DNA of 64,000 nt from NCBI RefSeq assembly GCF_008801835.1, contig NZ_VZOW01000001.1, positions 1 through 64,000 on the forward strand. Direction: 5' to 3'. The position numbers were made by a program, and so were the translations under genes. The stretch comes from Cupriavidus pauculus (lineage in GTDB: Bacteria; Pseudomonadota; Gammaproteobacteria; Burkholderiales; Burkholderiaceae). The notes beneath the pieces are model-generated. The model was not told the DNA's origin. It ran no database searches and was given only the letters and a program-made list of their open reading frames with translations. Every line of letters starts with the position of its first letter. The stretch's first letter is position 1. Below are positions 55,130 through 63,697 of the stretch, piece by piece.

Positions 55130-55249
55130 AGAAAGCACTAGCTGGATCGAGCCCCTCGCGGCGCCAGTTTTCTCGCGTCAGGTGCGCTTTTGCTGCGGGT
55201 TTTCCTTAAACCCGGCCGTCTTTCCATAGTGCTTTCTTGAGCATAGAAT
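55130..55249 (+). promoter_or_regulatory. phaR promoter region with spaced 11-bp inverted repeat
   Basis: TTTCCA (55221-55226), 17-base spacer, TAGAAT (55244-55249) is a plausible promoter for phaR. AGAAAGCACTA (55130-55140) and its exact reverse complement TAGTGCTTTCT (55227-55237) flank 86 bases; the second arm lies within the promoter spacer. Confidence 0.5.
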
Positions 55250-55361
55250 CAGGGCAATGGCGCAACCGGCACCAAAGTAGAGCGCTCTACACGGGTCTGG
55301 TCCAGTTGTTTCTTGTGCGCCTGCGGCAGGATTTCACGCGGAAATGACGCCTCATTGCGCA

Positions 55362-55381
55362 CTGCACCGCATGCGGTGCAG
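55362..55381. promoter_or_regulatory. 20-bp perfect palindrome upstream of phaR
   Basis: CTGCACCGCATGCGGTGCAG reads the same on both strands. It lies 77 bases before the phaR start, in the leader if the upstream promoter is right. PhaR is known to regulate its own gene in Cupriavidus; CTGC...GCAG ends resemble the PhaR sites known from Paracoccus, so this is a good autoregulatory candidate. Confidence 0.65.
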
Positions 55382-55458
55382 CAGTAAGAGAGCGATGCCG
55401 CAGCAGCGGATTGCCGGTGTCCGTCCGGCATCAGCGACGACAAAAGGATAGAGCACCG

Positions 55459-56010
55459 ATGGCCACGACCAAGAAAGGCGCAGAGCGACTGATCAAGAAG
55501 TATCCGAATCGCCGGCTCTACGACACGCAAACCAGCACCTACATCACGCTGGCGGACGTCAAGCAGCTGGTCATGGATACCGAGGACTTCAAGGTCGTTG
55601 ACGCCAAGTCCGGCGAGGAACTCACCCGCAGCATCCTGTTGCAGATCATCCTGGAAGAAGAAACCGGCGGCGTGCCGATGTTCTCGAGCGCGATGCTCTC
55701 GCAGATCATCCGTTTCTACGGTCATGCCATGCAAGGCATGATGGGCACCTATCTGGAAAAGAACATCCAGGCCTTCATCGATATCCAGAGCAAGCTGGCG
55801 GAAAACTCCAAGGGCCTGTACTCGGGCGAGGCGTTCAGCCCTGACATGTGGTCGCAGTTCATGAACCTGCAGGGGCCGATGATGCAGGGCATGATGAGCA
55901 ACTACATCGAGCAGAGCAAGAACCTGTTCGTCCAGATGCAAGAGCAGATGCAGAACCAGGCCAAGAACATGTTCGGCACGTTCCCCTTCAATCAGCCCGA
56001 GAAGAAGTAG
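55459..56010 (+). CDS. phaR: PHA synthesis regulator PhaR
   Basis: A 183-residue repressor that binds DNA and PHA granules. The N-terminal KKGAERLIKKYPNRRLYDTQTSTYITLADVKQLV is the PHB/PHA accumulation DNA-binding domain, followed by the second domain with TRSILLQIILEEE and IIRFYGHAMQGMM. The Met/Gln-rich C-terminal part (LQGPMMQGMMSNYIEQSKN) probably contacts the polymer. It represses phaP and itself until granules titrate it. Own promoter and terminator. Confidence 0.96.
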   Translation: MATTKKGAERLIKKYPNRRLYDTQTSTYITLADVKQLVMDTEDFKVVDAKSGEELTRSILLQIILEEETGGVPMFSSAMLSQIIRFYGHAMQGMMGTYLEKNIQAFIDIQSKLAENSKGLYSGEAFSPDMWSQFMNLQGPMMQGMMSNYIEQSKNLFVQMQEQMQNQAKNMFGTFPFNQPEKK

Positions 56011-56037
56011 CCGCGCCAGGTTGGCACGCGAATCCGA

Positions 56038-56062
56038 GGCCCTGCACATGCAGGGCCTTTTT
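56038..56062 (+). terminator. Rho-independent terminator of phaR
   Basis: GGCCCTGCA and TGCAGGGCC form a stem with a very small loop, then TTTTT. It lies 28 bases after the stop. Confidence 0.88.
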
Positions 56063-56289
56063 GGTTGCGTCGCTGCCACGGCTTGTTGTGGTTGCGTGGC
56101 AATTTGCCATATTCGCGATGCACTGAGCCGATACGAAAGACTTCGACCGTGCTGGTGTGATCCAATCGTTCAGCGTTCTCGTTGGGCGCTTGCACGAACC
56201 TCCGCGACCACTCGCAACCACTCTCCCATGGGCGCGATGATCTGCCGGGCGTCGAGACGCGAGCCAACTTGGCGTTGCCGGGTTAAAAT

Positions 56290-56405
56290 TGCCGCCTTTT
56301 ACGGCAACAACGGCGCCCGGCAGGCTCGCCGGATGCCGTAGCCCAACGAGGCGCGCCACCGGGGACGGTAGGAAGCGTCCGGACCTCCCACATTTGCGGT
56401 GCCCC
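56290..56405 (+). other. GC-rich, possibly structured leader of rimO
   Basis: The 56063-56405 gap has no gene. Its last 115 bases can fold into short hairpins, e.g. CCGGC/GCCGG around 56318-56334 and GGACG/CGTCC around a GTAGGAAG loop near 56364-56381. There is no Shine-Dalgarno motif close to the rimO ATG. I do not recognise a known RNA class. Confidence 0.35.
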
Positions 56406-57779
56406 ATGTCGTCTGAAACCAATTTGTCCAACTCCGCGCCAAAAGTCGGCTTTGTCTCACTTGGCTGTCCCAAGGCCCTGGTCGATTCCGAGCAGATCAT
56501 TACCCAGCTGCGTGCCGAAGGCTACGCCATCAGCGGAACCTATGACGGCGCGGATCTCGTTGTGGTCAACACTTGCGGCTTCATCGATGAAGCGGTGCAG
56601 GAAAGCCTCCACGCCATCGGCGAGGCGCTGACCGAGAATGGCAAGGTGATCGTGACCGGCTGCCTCGGTGCAAAGAAAGACGCGGCGGGGCAGGATGTGG
56701 TGACGTCGGTGCATCCAAAGGTGCTGGCCGTCACAGGCCCCCATGCGCTGGGCGAGGTCATGCAGGCCGTGCACACGCACCTGCCCAAGCCGCATGATCC
56801 GTTTACCGATCTGGTGCCGGCAGCCGGCATCAAGCTCACACCGAAGCACTACGCATACCTAAAAATTTCGGAAGGATGCAATCACCGGTGCTCGTTCTGC
56901 ATCATCCCGTCGATGCGTGGCGACCTCGTGTCGCGTCCCGTCGCCGAGGTCATGCTGGAAGCGGAAAACCTCTTCAAGGCCGGGGTCAAGGAATTGCTGG
57001 TGATTTCCCAGGACACCAGCGCCTACGGCGTGGATGTGAAATACCGCACGGGGTTCTGGGACGGCCGTCCGCTCAAGACGCGCATGACCGAGCTGGTGGC
57101 GGCGCTGGGCGAACTGGCGAGCCAGTACGGTGCGTGGGTGCGCCTGCACTACGTTTATCCCTACCCGCACGTCGATGAAATCATCCCACTGATGAACCAG
57201 GGCAACGTGCTGCCGTACCTTGATGTACCGCTTCAGCACGCGCATCCCGATGTCCTCAAGCGCATGAAGCGCCCGGCCAATGCCGAAAAGACGCTCGACC
57301 GCATCCGCGCGTGGCGCGCCATTTGTCCCGACCTGACCATCCGCAGCACCTTTATCGCCGGATTCCCGGGGGAAACGGAAGCCGAGTTTCAGACCCTGCT
57401 CGATTTCATCGCCGAAGCCGAGCTGGATCGCGTGGGCTGCTTTGCCTACTCGCCGGTGGAAGGTGCGACCGCCAACGATCTGCCGGGCGCATTGCCGGAC
57501 GAAGTTCGCGAGGAGCGCCGTGCAAGGTTTATGGAAGTGGCCGAGGCGGTGTCCGCGCGGCGCCTGCAGCGCAAGGTCGGCCAGACGCTGCGCGTGTTGG
57601 TCGACGAGGTGAATCAGGATGGTGGCATCGGCCGGTCGTCCGCGGATGCGCCGGAGATCGATGGTCTGGTTTATATCGATCCGGCCGCCAAGACGTCGCA
57701 ACGCTACAAGACCGGCGATTTCGTCAACGTGAAGATTACCGGCGCCGACGGTCACGATCTGTGGGGTGAAGTGGCCTGA
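56406..57779 (+). CDS. rimO: Ribosomal protein S12 methylthiotransferase RimO
   Basis: Radical SAM enzyme that methylthiolates Asp89 of ribosomal protein S12. The 457-residue chain has the N-terminal cluster-binding Cys in [22 protein letters not shown] and TGCLGAK, the radical SAM motif CNHRCSFC (in [19 protein letters not shown]), and a C-terminal TRAM domain. MiaB is excluded by the RimO-type sequence around [10 protein letters not shown]. It follows phaR as I recall for C. necator. Confidence 0.95.
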   Translation: MSSETNLSNSAPKVGFVSLGCPKALVDSEQIITQLRAEGYAISGTYDGADLVVVNTCGFIDEAVQESLHAIGEALTENGKVIVTGCLGAKKDAAGQDVVTSVHPKVLAVTGPHALGEVMQAVHTHLPKPHDPFTDLVPAAGIKLTPKHYAYLKISEGCNHRCSFCIIPSMRGDLVSRPVAEVMLEAENLFKAGVKELLVISQDTSAYGVDVKYRTGFWDGRPLKTRMTELVAALGELASQYGAWVRLHYVYPYPHVDEIIPLMNQGNVLPYLDVPLQHAHPDVLKRMKRPANAEKTLDRIRAWRAICPDLTIRSTFIAGFPGETEAEFQTLLDFIAEAELDRVGCFAYSPVEGATANDLPGALPDEVREERRARFMEVAEAVSARRLQRKVGQTLRVLVDEVNQDGGIGRSSADAPEIDGLVYIDPAAKTSQRYKTGDFVNVKITGADGHDLWGEVA

Positions 57780-57904
57780 AGGCATCGCTCGGTGGGGCGG
57801 GCTCGGCCCGTCACCTGTCTGCACAATTAGGTAAAAGTACGGTCGTTCGTTTTTCTTGCCCGGGGTCTATACTGTGCACCGCAACATAACGCATGGAGAC
57901 AGAC

Positions 57905-59089
57905 ATGACGCGTGAAGTAGTGGTTGTCAGCGGTGTACGCACCGCCATCGGTACCTTTGGCGGCAGCCTGAAAGACCTGGCGCCGACCGAACTCGGAGCC
58001 CTCGTTGTCCGCGAGGCGTTGGCGCGCGCGAGCGTATCCGGCGACGACGTCGGCCACGTGGTATTCGGCAACGTGATTCAGACCGAGCCGAAGGACATGT
58101 ATCTCGGCCGCGTCGCCGCAGTGAACGGCGGCGTATCGATCAACGCGCCGGCCCTGACCGTGAATCGGCTGTGCGGGTCCGGCCTGCAGGCGATCGTCAG
58201 CGCTGCCCAGACCATCCTGCTCGGCGATGCCGACGTGGCCATCGGCGGCGGCGCGGAAAGCATGAGCCGGGCGCCGTATCTGGCGCCCATGGCCCGCTGG
58301 GGTTCGCGCATGGGCGATGCCAAGCTGATCGACATGATGCTCGGCGCGCTGCACGATCCGTTCCACAGCATTCATATGGGCGTGACGGCCGAGAATGTCG
58401 CCAAGGAATATGACATCTCGCGGCAGCAGCAGGATGAAGCTGCGCTGGAATCGCATCGCCGCGCGTCGGCAGCGATCAAGGCCGGATATTTCAAGGATCA
58501 GATCGTTCCCATCACGTTGAAGTCCCGCAAGGGCGATGTGGTGTTCGATACCGACGAGCACGTGCGTCACGATGCGACGATGGACGACATGGCCAAGCTC
58601 AAGCCGGTGTTCGCCAAGGAAAACGGGACGGTCACGGCCGGCAACGCGTCGGGACTCAATGACGCCGCTGCCGCCGTGGTACTGATGGAGCGTGCCGAAG
58701 CCGAGCGACGTGGCCTCAAGCCGCTGGCACGGCTGGTGTCTTATGGCCACGCTGGCGTGGATCCGAAGACGATGGGCATCGGGCCGGTTCCGGCGACGAA
58801 GATTGCGCTGGAGCGCGCGGGTCTGTCCGTCAAGGATCTCGACGTCGTCGAGGCTAACGAGGCGTTCGCCGCGCAAGCCTGTGCGGTTACCAAGGCGCTG
58901 GGCCTGGATCCGGCCAAGGTCAATCCGAATGGCTCCGGAATTTCCCTGGGCCATCCGATCGGCGCGACAGGTGCGCTGATCACCGTGAAGGCCTTGCATG
59001 AGTTGCAGCGCGTGCAAGGACGCTATGCGCTGGTGACGATGTGCATCGGCGGCGGGCAAGGGATTGCCGCGATCTTCGAGCGCGTCTAA
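57905..59089 (+). CDS. bktB: Beta-ketothiolase BktB
   Basis: A 394-residue thiolase (MTREVVVVSGVRTAIGTFGGSL) that closely resembles BktB of C. necator, which condenses acetyl-CoA with propionyl-CoA or longer acyl-CoA and supplies odd-chain monomers for PHA copolymers. Catalytic residues are seen in RLCGSGLQAI, SLGHPIGATGA and TMCIGGGQG. A ggagac ribosome site favours ATG 57905 over the one at 57893. TATACT at 57868-57873 may be its -10 box. Confidence 0.93.
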   Translation: MTREVVVVSGVRTAIGTFGGSLKDLAPTELGALVVREALARASVSGDDVGHVVFGNVIQTEPKDMYLGRVAAVNGGVSINAPALTVNRLCGSGLQAIVSAAQTILLGDADVAIGGGAESMSRAPYLAPMARWGSRMGDAKLIDMMLGALHDPFHSIHMGVTAENVAKEYDISRQQQDEAALESHRRASAAIKAGYFKDQIVPITLKSRKGDVVFDTDEHVRHDATMDDMAKLKPVFAKENGTVTAGNASGLNDAAAAVVLMERAEAERRGLKPLARLVSYGHAGVDPKTMGIGPVPATKIALERAGLSVKDLDVVEANEAFAAQACAVTKALGLDPAKVNPNGSGISLGHPIGATGALITVKALHELQRVQGRYALVTMCIGGGQGIAAIFERV

Positions 59090-59124
59090 AGTCCTGTTGC
59101 CCCATTTGCCGAAGGAAGGCTGTC

Positions 59125-59745
59125 TTGTTCCGTTTTGCCCCGTTTCGATCGCTGTGTTTGGTGATAATCGCGACAATTCTCTCGCTTCCCACCGCTGTGT
59201 TGGCGGCCGACGAGATGGTGTCGACCGGGGAAGGACAGGGCAGCGCCTTCGGCATCAACGACGCCATCCGCGCGGGAGAAGCCAGGCGCGGCACCTCGCT
59301 TTCCACCGGGCCGGCGCGCCCACTACTACCGCGATCGGAATATGCGAATTATCCGGTCTATGTCGGCACGGTTGGGGACAAGCCCGTAAGAATGCGCGTG
59401 GCGCCGAAGTCGGACACACGAGACAGTCTGCAAGGCGAATACACGATCGGCGACGGCAAAAGTGTGCGGCTGTTATCGGGCGAATGGGACGATGGCAGCT
59501 TCCTGATGGAAGAGTCCGACGACGGCACGCGTGTTTCCGGCAATTGGGAAGGGCAGATCGACCAGAATGGCGCTGTGCGCGGCACGTGGACCGATGCATT
59601 TGATCCGTCCATAGTGCTGCCGTTCTTTATCCGCCCGTTTGGAGGCAATCTCGTGATCCCGCCGTTCGACATGCGCGCGGGCAGCGGCGTCACCTACGCG
59701 CCGCCGCCGCCCAAGTCGTCGATTTCGACGGGAAAGACGCGATAG
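59125..59745 (+). CDS. Exported protein of unknown function
   Basis: A 206-residue protein. TTG at 59125 is chosen because GAAGGAAGG lies 5 bases upstream and the sequence that follows is a signal peptide (FRFAPFRSLCLVIIATILSLPTAVLAAD). The mature part is rich in beta-strand-like stretches with Gly and Asp (MRVAPKSDTRDSLQGEYTIGDGKSVRLLSGEWDDGSFLMEESDDG). No domain recognised. A Pro-rich end (YAPPPPKSSIS). It is 35 bases from bktB and could be read through from it. Confidence 0.75.
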   Translation: MFRFAPFRSLCLVIIATILSLPTAVLAADEMVSTGEGQGSAFGINDAIRAGEARRGTSLSTGPARPLLPRSEYANYPVYVGTVGDKPVRMRVAPKSDTRDSLQGEYTIGDGKSVRLLSGEWDDGSFLMEESDDGTRVSGNWEGQIDQNGAVRGTWTDAFDPSIVLPFFIRPFGGNLVIPPFDMRAGSGVTYAPPPPKSSISTGKTR

Positions 59746-59924
59746 CCGCGTGGCCCGCGCAAAGTGACCGCCTGCGGATCGGTAGGTGCTGATCGTTGGG
59801 CGATCTGGTGCGCCAGCCGGATCCGCACCTGGACCGCAGTCCGAGGATCGCCGCGCGCGATGTAGCGGACCCGGCATTTGCTGGTAAGCTCGGGCGTCCG
59901 AACTGACTTCCCAGGGTACTCGCC

Positions 59925-61139
59925 GTGTCTGCATCCGACTCGTCCCGTAAATCGTCCCATTACATTCAGACCACCGCGGTCCAGCCCGAACTGGATATCG
60001 CGCCGGGCTTTGAATCGTTTTCCACGCCTACCTATCGTGGGTCGACCATCGTCTTCCGCAATCTGGCAGAGCTGCGCGCCTACGGCGATCGCAGCAAGAC
60101 GTACTGGCGCTACGGTCTGCACGCCACGCCCACCAGCGAGGCACTGTGCCAGCAACTGGCCCAGATCGAGGGCGGCCGGCAGACGCTGCTGTTGCCGTCG
60201 GGCATGGGGGCCATTTCGCTGGTGTATTTCGCATGCCTGCGCTCGGGCGACGATGTGCTCGTGCCCGATAACGTCTATGGCCCGAACCGCGACCACGGCG
60301 AGTGGCTGGCGCGCGAATATGGTGTCACGGTCCGTTACTACCATCCGTCGATCGGGGCTGGCATCGCCGCGCTGATTCAGCCCAACACGCGGCTGATCTG
60401 GATGGAGGCGCCGGGTTCGGTCACGATGGAAGTGCCCGATAGCGAAGCGATTGTGGCGGCGGCGCGCGCCCGCGGCGTCCTCACCGCGATCGACAATACA
60501 TGGTCCGCAGGGGTGTATTTCAAGCCGTTCGAGAAAGGCATCGACATCTCCGTGCAGGCGCTGACCAAATACCAGTCGGGCGGCAGCGACGTGCTGATGG
60601 GCGCCGTGATTACGCGCGACGAAAAGTTGCACGATCGTCTCAAACGCACGCGGATGATCATGGGCTGGGGCGTGTCTGCGGACGACTGCTTCCTTGTGCT
60701 GCGCGGACTGTCCAGCATGCCGGTGCGTCTGGCCGCGCATGATCGCGCCGCGCGGGAGGTAGCCGAATGGCTCAAACGACGTCCCGAAGTGACGCGCGTA
60801 CTGCATCCGGCGCTGCCGGACTGCCCGGGTCACGACGCATGGCAGCGCGACTTCACGGGCGGCGGTGGCCTGTTCTCGCTAATTGTTCACCGTCGTTACA
60901 CGCCTGAGCAGGTGGATGCGTTTGTCGAAGCGCTGAAGTTGTTTGCAATCGGTTGGTCGTGGGGCGGCGCGCATAGCCTGGCGGTGCCGTACCACGTCGA
61001 GACCATGCGCCCGGCCGGCACGTGGCCGCCAGCCGGATGGGAAAATGCTGGCGAACTGGTGCGGCTCTATATCGGACTCGAAGACACCCGCGACCTCATC
61101 GCCGATCTGAAACAGGCGATGGAGACGCATCTGCGATAG
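59925..61139 (+). CDS. metC: Cystathionine beta-lyase family PLP enzyme
   Basis: A 404-residue fold-type I PLP enzyme of the Cys/Met metabolism family, starting with GTG. Motifs: ATPTSEALCQQLAQIEGG, LLLPSGMGAISLVYFA, DNVYGPNRDHGEWLA, the PLP-Lys region ALTKYQSGGSDVLMGAV, and the C-terminal GWSWGGAHSLAVPYHVE. The last stretch is typical of cystathionine beta-lyases. It would make homocysteine from cystathionine; gamma-lyase activity cannot be excluded. Confidence 0.88.
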   Translation: MSASDSSRKSSHYIQTTAVQPELDIAPGFESFSTPTYRGSTIVFRNLAELRAYGDRSKTYWRYGLHATPTSEALCQQLAQIEGGRQTLLLPSGMGAISLVYFACLRSGDDVLVPDNVYGPNRDHGEWLAREYGVTVRYYHPSIGAGIAALIQPNTRLIWMEAPGSVTMEVPDSEAIVAAARARGVLTAIDNTWSAGVYFKPFEKGIDISVQALTKYQSGGSDVLMGAVITRDEKLHDRLKRTRMIMGWGVSADDCFLVLRGLSSMPVRLAAHDRAAREVAEWLKRRPEVTRVLHPALPDCPGHDAWQRDFTGGGGLFSLIVHRRYTPEQVDAFVEALKLFAIGWSWGGAHSLAVPYHVETMRPAGTWPPAGWENAGELVRLYIGLEDTRDLIADLKQAMETHLR

Positions 61140-61180
61140 GCCGGAACCCGCGGCGTACTGTTGCGCCTTGCGACACCAAC

Positions 61181-61212
61181 AAAAAGCCCCGCGCGGAAAC
61201 GGCGGGGCTTTT
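61181..61212. terminator. Bidirectional terminator between metC and the PepSY gene
   Basis: AAGCCCCGC pairs with GCGGGGCTT across a 9-base loop, with five A before and TT after. Both neighbours converge on it. Confidence 0.85.
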
Positions 61213-61234
61213 GCATGGATGCGCGGGAGGCGGG

Positions 61235-62866
61235 TCAGGATAAGTCGGCGTTGCGCATGCTCGTTTGCGGCGATAGATGTTCCGCAGCGGCGCGTGTCGA
61301 CCACACCGATTCGGCCGGGCCATTCCGGGCGCGACGCTGCGTGGCGCGCGCGATGGCGACAAAGCCCGCCGCCATCGCGATGGCGCCAATGTCGAAGCCG
61401 GCGATGACCCAGCGCCCGTTGAGCGCGGCGACAAACAGGTGGTCACCCGTCAGCAATGCGTTCGATACGGGCACGCTCAGCGCAGCCAGCGCGGCGATGT
61501 AGAGCAATTCCACGGCGGCGCGAATCGGCGGCCGGATCAGTGCCCAGACGATCGCGGTCGCGAAAACCGGCCAGAACACGTAGCTCACGGCGCGCTCGGG
61601 CCAAAGCAGTGCCGCGGGGAAGCACAGCGCCACGCCGATGCAGGTGCCGATGCACACGCCCACCGTAGCCTGCGCCAGCAACTTATGTACGCGCGGTTGT
61701 TCGCTCTGGCGCGCCTTGCGGCGCGTCTCGATCCACAGCAGATTGCCGGAATAGAACAGGAAGGCGCCGCCCAGGCCGGCCAGCAGATAGACCAGCCGGA
61801 CGGCCAGGTCGCCGTAGGTGCCAAAGTGCAGCGCATACATGGCGCTGAGCAACATGTGATTCGTGTCGCGCGCGCCCGCGGTCTGGTTGGCGATCAACTG
61901 GCCGGCATTGGATTCGGTCGACGCCGCATGAATGCCGACGCCGCCGCCGTTGCCGAGAGCGCGGCTGCTGTCACCGCGCACTTCGGCCACGGCATTTGCG
62001 TCGCCGTAGCGCTGGAAGCGGATCGCATTCGGCGTGAAGCGCTCGCCGCCATGGTCGCGCGCGATGGCCAGCAATTGCGCGGCCGGCAACGTGGGCGACG
62101 GACGGCCCGACGCCGTGACTTCCGGCGTGGCGGCGGTCACACGCGGCACCACCTCGAACAACTTGCCGTCGAACGTGAGCGTGTTGAAGACCATCACCAT
62201 CACCAGCGACAGGCAGAACATGGCCCCAGTGATGGCGAAGATCAGATGGAACGGCAGGCTGAACAAGCCGACCACGTTGTGCGCGTCCATCCAGAAGCGT
62301 TTGAGATTTCGCCCCGGGCGCACCGCGAACAGGTCTTTCTTCAGGCGTGGCAGATGCAGGATCACGCCGGACACCAGCGCCAGGCCATACAGCACGGAGA
62401 TGATCCCCATGAAGTACATGCCGTTCATGCCGAGCCCGAGCGCATAGTGCAGGGAATTCAGGAACGCCGACAACTCGCCGGTGACATGATCGAGCGAGGT
62501 GTCGTTCTGCGCCGCCTTGTCGCCGTTCAGGCGCGCGCCGTTTATCGTCTGCCACTCGCCCGCCTTGTCCTGCCAGTAGGCATTGAAGTCCGGCTCTTCC
62601 TTGCTGGGCAGGCCGACGAAGACGCTATTGGCCGCTTCGGGATGCACGGCGACCAGCTTTTGCACGAACGCGTCGATGGCGGGGCCTTCCACCGCGACAT
62701 CGGTGGCGTGATGGCCTTCCAGGCGCGCCGGGTTCTGCCAGACATGCAGTTCGTGATGGAACACCGTGATCGCGCCCGCGAAGAACGCGATAAAGAGCGC
62801 CCATCCGGCCATCAGCCCGACCCAGGTGTGAAGCGTATTGAACACGCGAAGAGTATTGGGTTTCAT
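61235..62866 (-). CDS. PepSY-TM family inner membrane protein (iron-linked)
   Basis: A 543-residue membrane protein: N-terminal LHTWVGLMAGWALFIAFFAGAITVFHHELHVWQNP, a periplasmic PepSY-type domain, then FLNSLHYALGLGMNGMYFMGIISVLYGLALVSGVILHLPRLKKDLFAVRPGRNLKRFWMDAHNVVGLFSLPFHLIFAITGAMF, typical of PepSY_TM. Further membrane helices fill the C-terminal third. Family members often lie beside siderophore receptors and are thought to act in iron release or reduction; here the Fur-box-like site upstream supports an iron role. Confidence 0.87.
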   Translation of the reverse strand: MKPNTLRVFNTLHTWVGLMAGWALFIAFFAGAITVFHHELHVWQNPARLEGHHATDVAVEGPAIDAFVQKLVAVHPEAANSVFVGLPSKEEPDFNAYWQDKAGEWQTINGARLNGDKAAQNDTSLDHVTGELSAFLNSLHYALGLGMNGMYFMGIISVLYGLALVSGVILHLPRLKKDLFAVRPGRNLKRFWMDAHNVVGLFSLPFHLIFAITGAMFCLSLVMVMVFNTLTFDGKLFEVVPRVTAATPEVTASGRPSPTLPAAQLLAIARDHGGERFTPNAIRFQRYGDANAVAEVRGDSSRALGNGGGVGIHAASTESNAGQLIANQTAGARDTNHMLLSAMYALHFGTYGDLAVRLVYLLAGLGGAFLFYSGNLLWIETRRKARQSEQPRVHKLLAQATVGVCIGTCIGVALCFPAALLWPERAVSYVFWPVFATAIVWALIRPPIRAAVELLYIAALAALSVPVSNALLTGDHLFVAALNGRWVIAGFDIGAIAMAAGFVAIARATQRRARNGPAESVWSTRAAAEHLSPQTSMRNADLS

Positions 62867-62876
62867 GCGAATCGTC

Positions 62877-63176
62877 TCAGGAGCCAGTCACTGCGGAGAG
62901 CGTGGAAGCGGGTGGCATCGCATGCATGGCTCGCACGGCCCACAGAATGCCGTAACAGACCAGATTGCCGCCGGCCAGCCATAGCCATGCGGCGCGACTG
63001 CTGTGGAACAGCAGGGTCACGCTGATGATGGCGACCCACAGCACGAAGCTCAGTACGATGGCAACGACCACGCCGCCTTCCCAGCCGCCCGGCAGCCACA
63101 GCACGCCGAGCGTGCAAAGCGCAATCGCCAGCGGCAATCCAAGCAGTGTTCCGGCCAGCCATTTGGTGCCCATCAT
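62877..63176 (-). CDS. DUF3649-like small membrane protein
   Basis: A 99-residue protein with three hydrophobic segments (LLGLPLAIALCTLGVLWLP, VVVAIVLSFVLWVAIISVTLLF, AAWLWLAGGNLVCYGILWAV). The FVLWVA...HSSRAAWLWL pattern fits DUF3649, found near PepSY and siderophore genes. Its ATG overlaps the stop of the upstream gene (ATGA), so the three genes are one operon. Confidence 0.75.
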   Translation of the reverse strand: MMGTKWLAGTLLGLPLAIALCTLGVLWLPGGWEGGVVVAIVLSFVLWVAIISVTLLFHSSRAAWLWLAGGNLVCYGILWAVRAMHAMPPASTLSAVTGS

Positions 63177-63484
63177 GATGGATTTCCTTCGCTGCACGAT
63201 TCATCGTCGCGGTGGTGATGGAGCCAGGTGCCGATGAACGGCCATAGCGACAGGCAGCAGGTAAGCGTGACGAGCGTCGCGGCGATGGCAACTGGCCAGC
63301 CTTCGGGCACGCTCATCAGCCACATGCCGGCCGCAGCCAGCAACACGGCGATCCAGCAAAGCGTGCGCGCAGACAGCGGCGCACGACCCTTGCCGTTGGC
63401 GTCGACCATCAACACCTGATTCGGCGAGGCAAGATACAGGCACGCGGCAGCGGCCAGGGAGAAAAGTATGGCTAACGCTTGCAT
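63173..63484 (-). CDS. DUF3325-like small membrane protein
   Basis: A 103-residue protein from ATG 63484 (MQALAILFSLAAAACLYLASPNQVLMVDANG). The YLASPNQ motif near residue 17 and later hydrophobic segments fit DUF3325. First gene of the iron-linked operon, 39 bases downstream of the Fur-box-like site. Confidence 0.75.
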   Translation of the reverse strand: MQALAILFSLAAAACLYLASPNQVLMVDANGKGRAPLSARTLCWIAVLLAAAGMWLMSVPEGWPVAIAATLVTLTCCLSLWPFIGTWLHHHRDDESCSEGNPS

Positions 63485-63522
63485 GCGTCGGGCGTCCCGA
63501 AGGCGGTAACGAATAAAAACAT

Positions 63523-63541
63523 AATAATAATGATTCGCATT
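63523..63541. promoter_or_regulatory. Fur-box-like operator
   Basis: AATAATAATGATTCGCATT (plus strand); on the other strand AATGCGAATCATTATTATT. It matches the classical Fur consensus at about 12 of the 15 central bases and lies in a short AT-rich stretch before the DUF3325 gene. Repression by Fur with iron is likely. Confidence 0.7.
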
Positions 63542-63647
63542 TAATTTCACAAGGAAATCAGGGCCTTATGTGACGATTTGGTACGCTCTCGGCCCGCAGC
63601 GACATGACAAAAATGTAATGTCCACGCCGCAGCCAGTCGTGCAAATG

Positions 63648-63673
63648 AAAACGCCCGGCACGATGGCCGGGCG
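63648..63673 (-). terminator. Rho-independent terminator of serB
   Basis: On the minus strand CGCCCGGC pairs with GCCGGGCG, then TTTTC follows. It is 25 bases past the serB stop. Confidence 0.8.
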
Positions 63674-63697
63674 GGTGGGATGCTGAGCGGGGGCGCG

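Noticed and set aside
56290..56405. RNase P or SRP RNA-like bases (GGAAGCGTCCGGAC) before rimO
   Set aside because: The conserved cores of those RNAs are absent and the space before rimO is too short.
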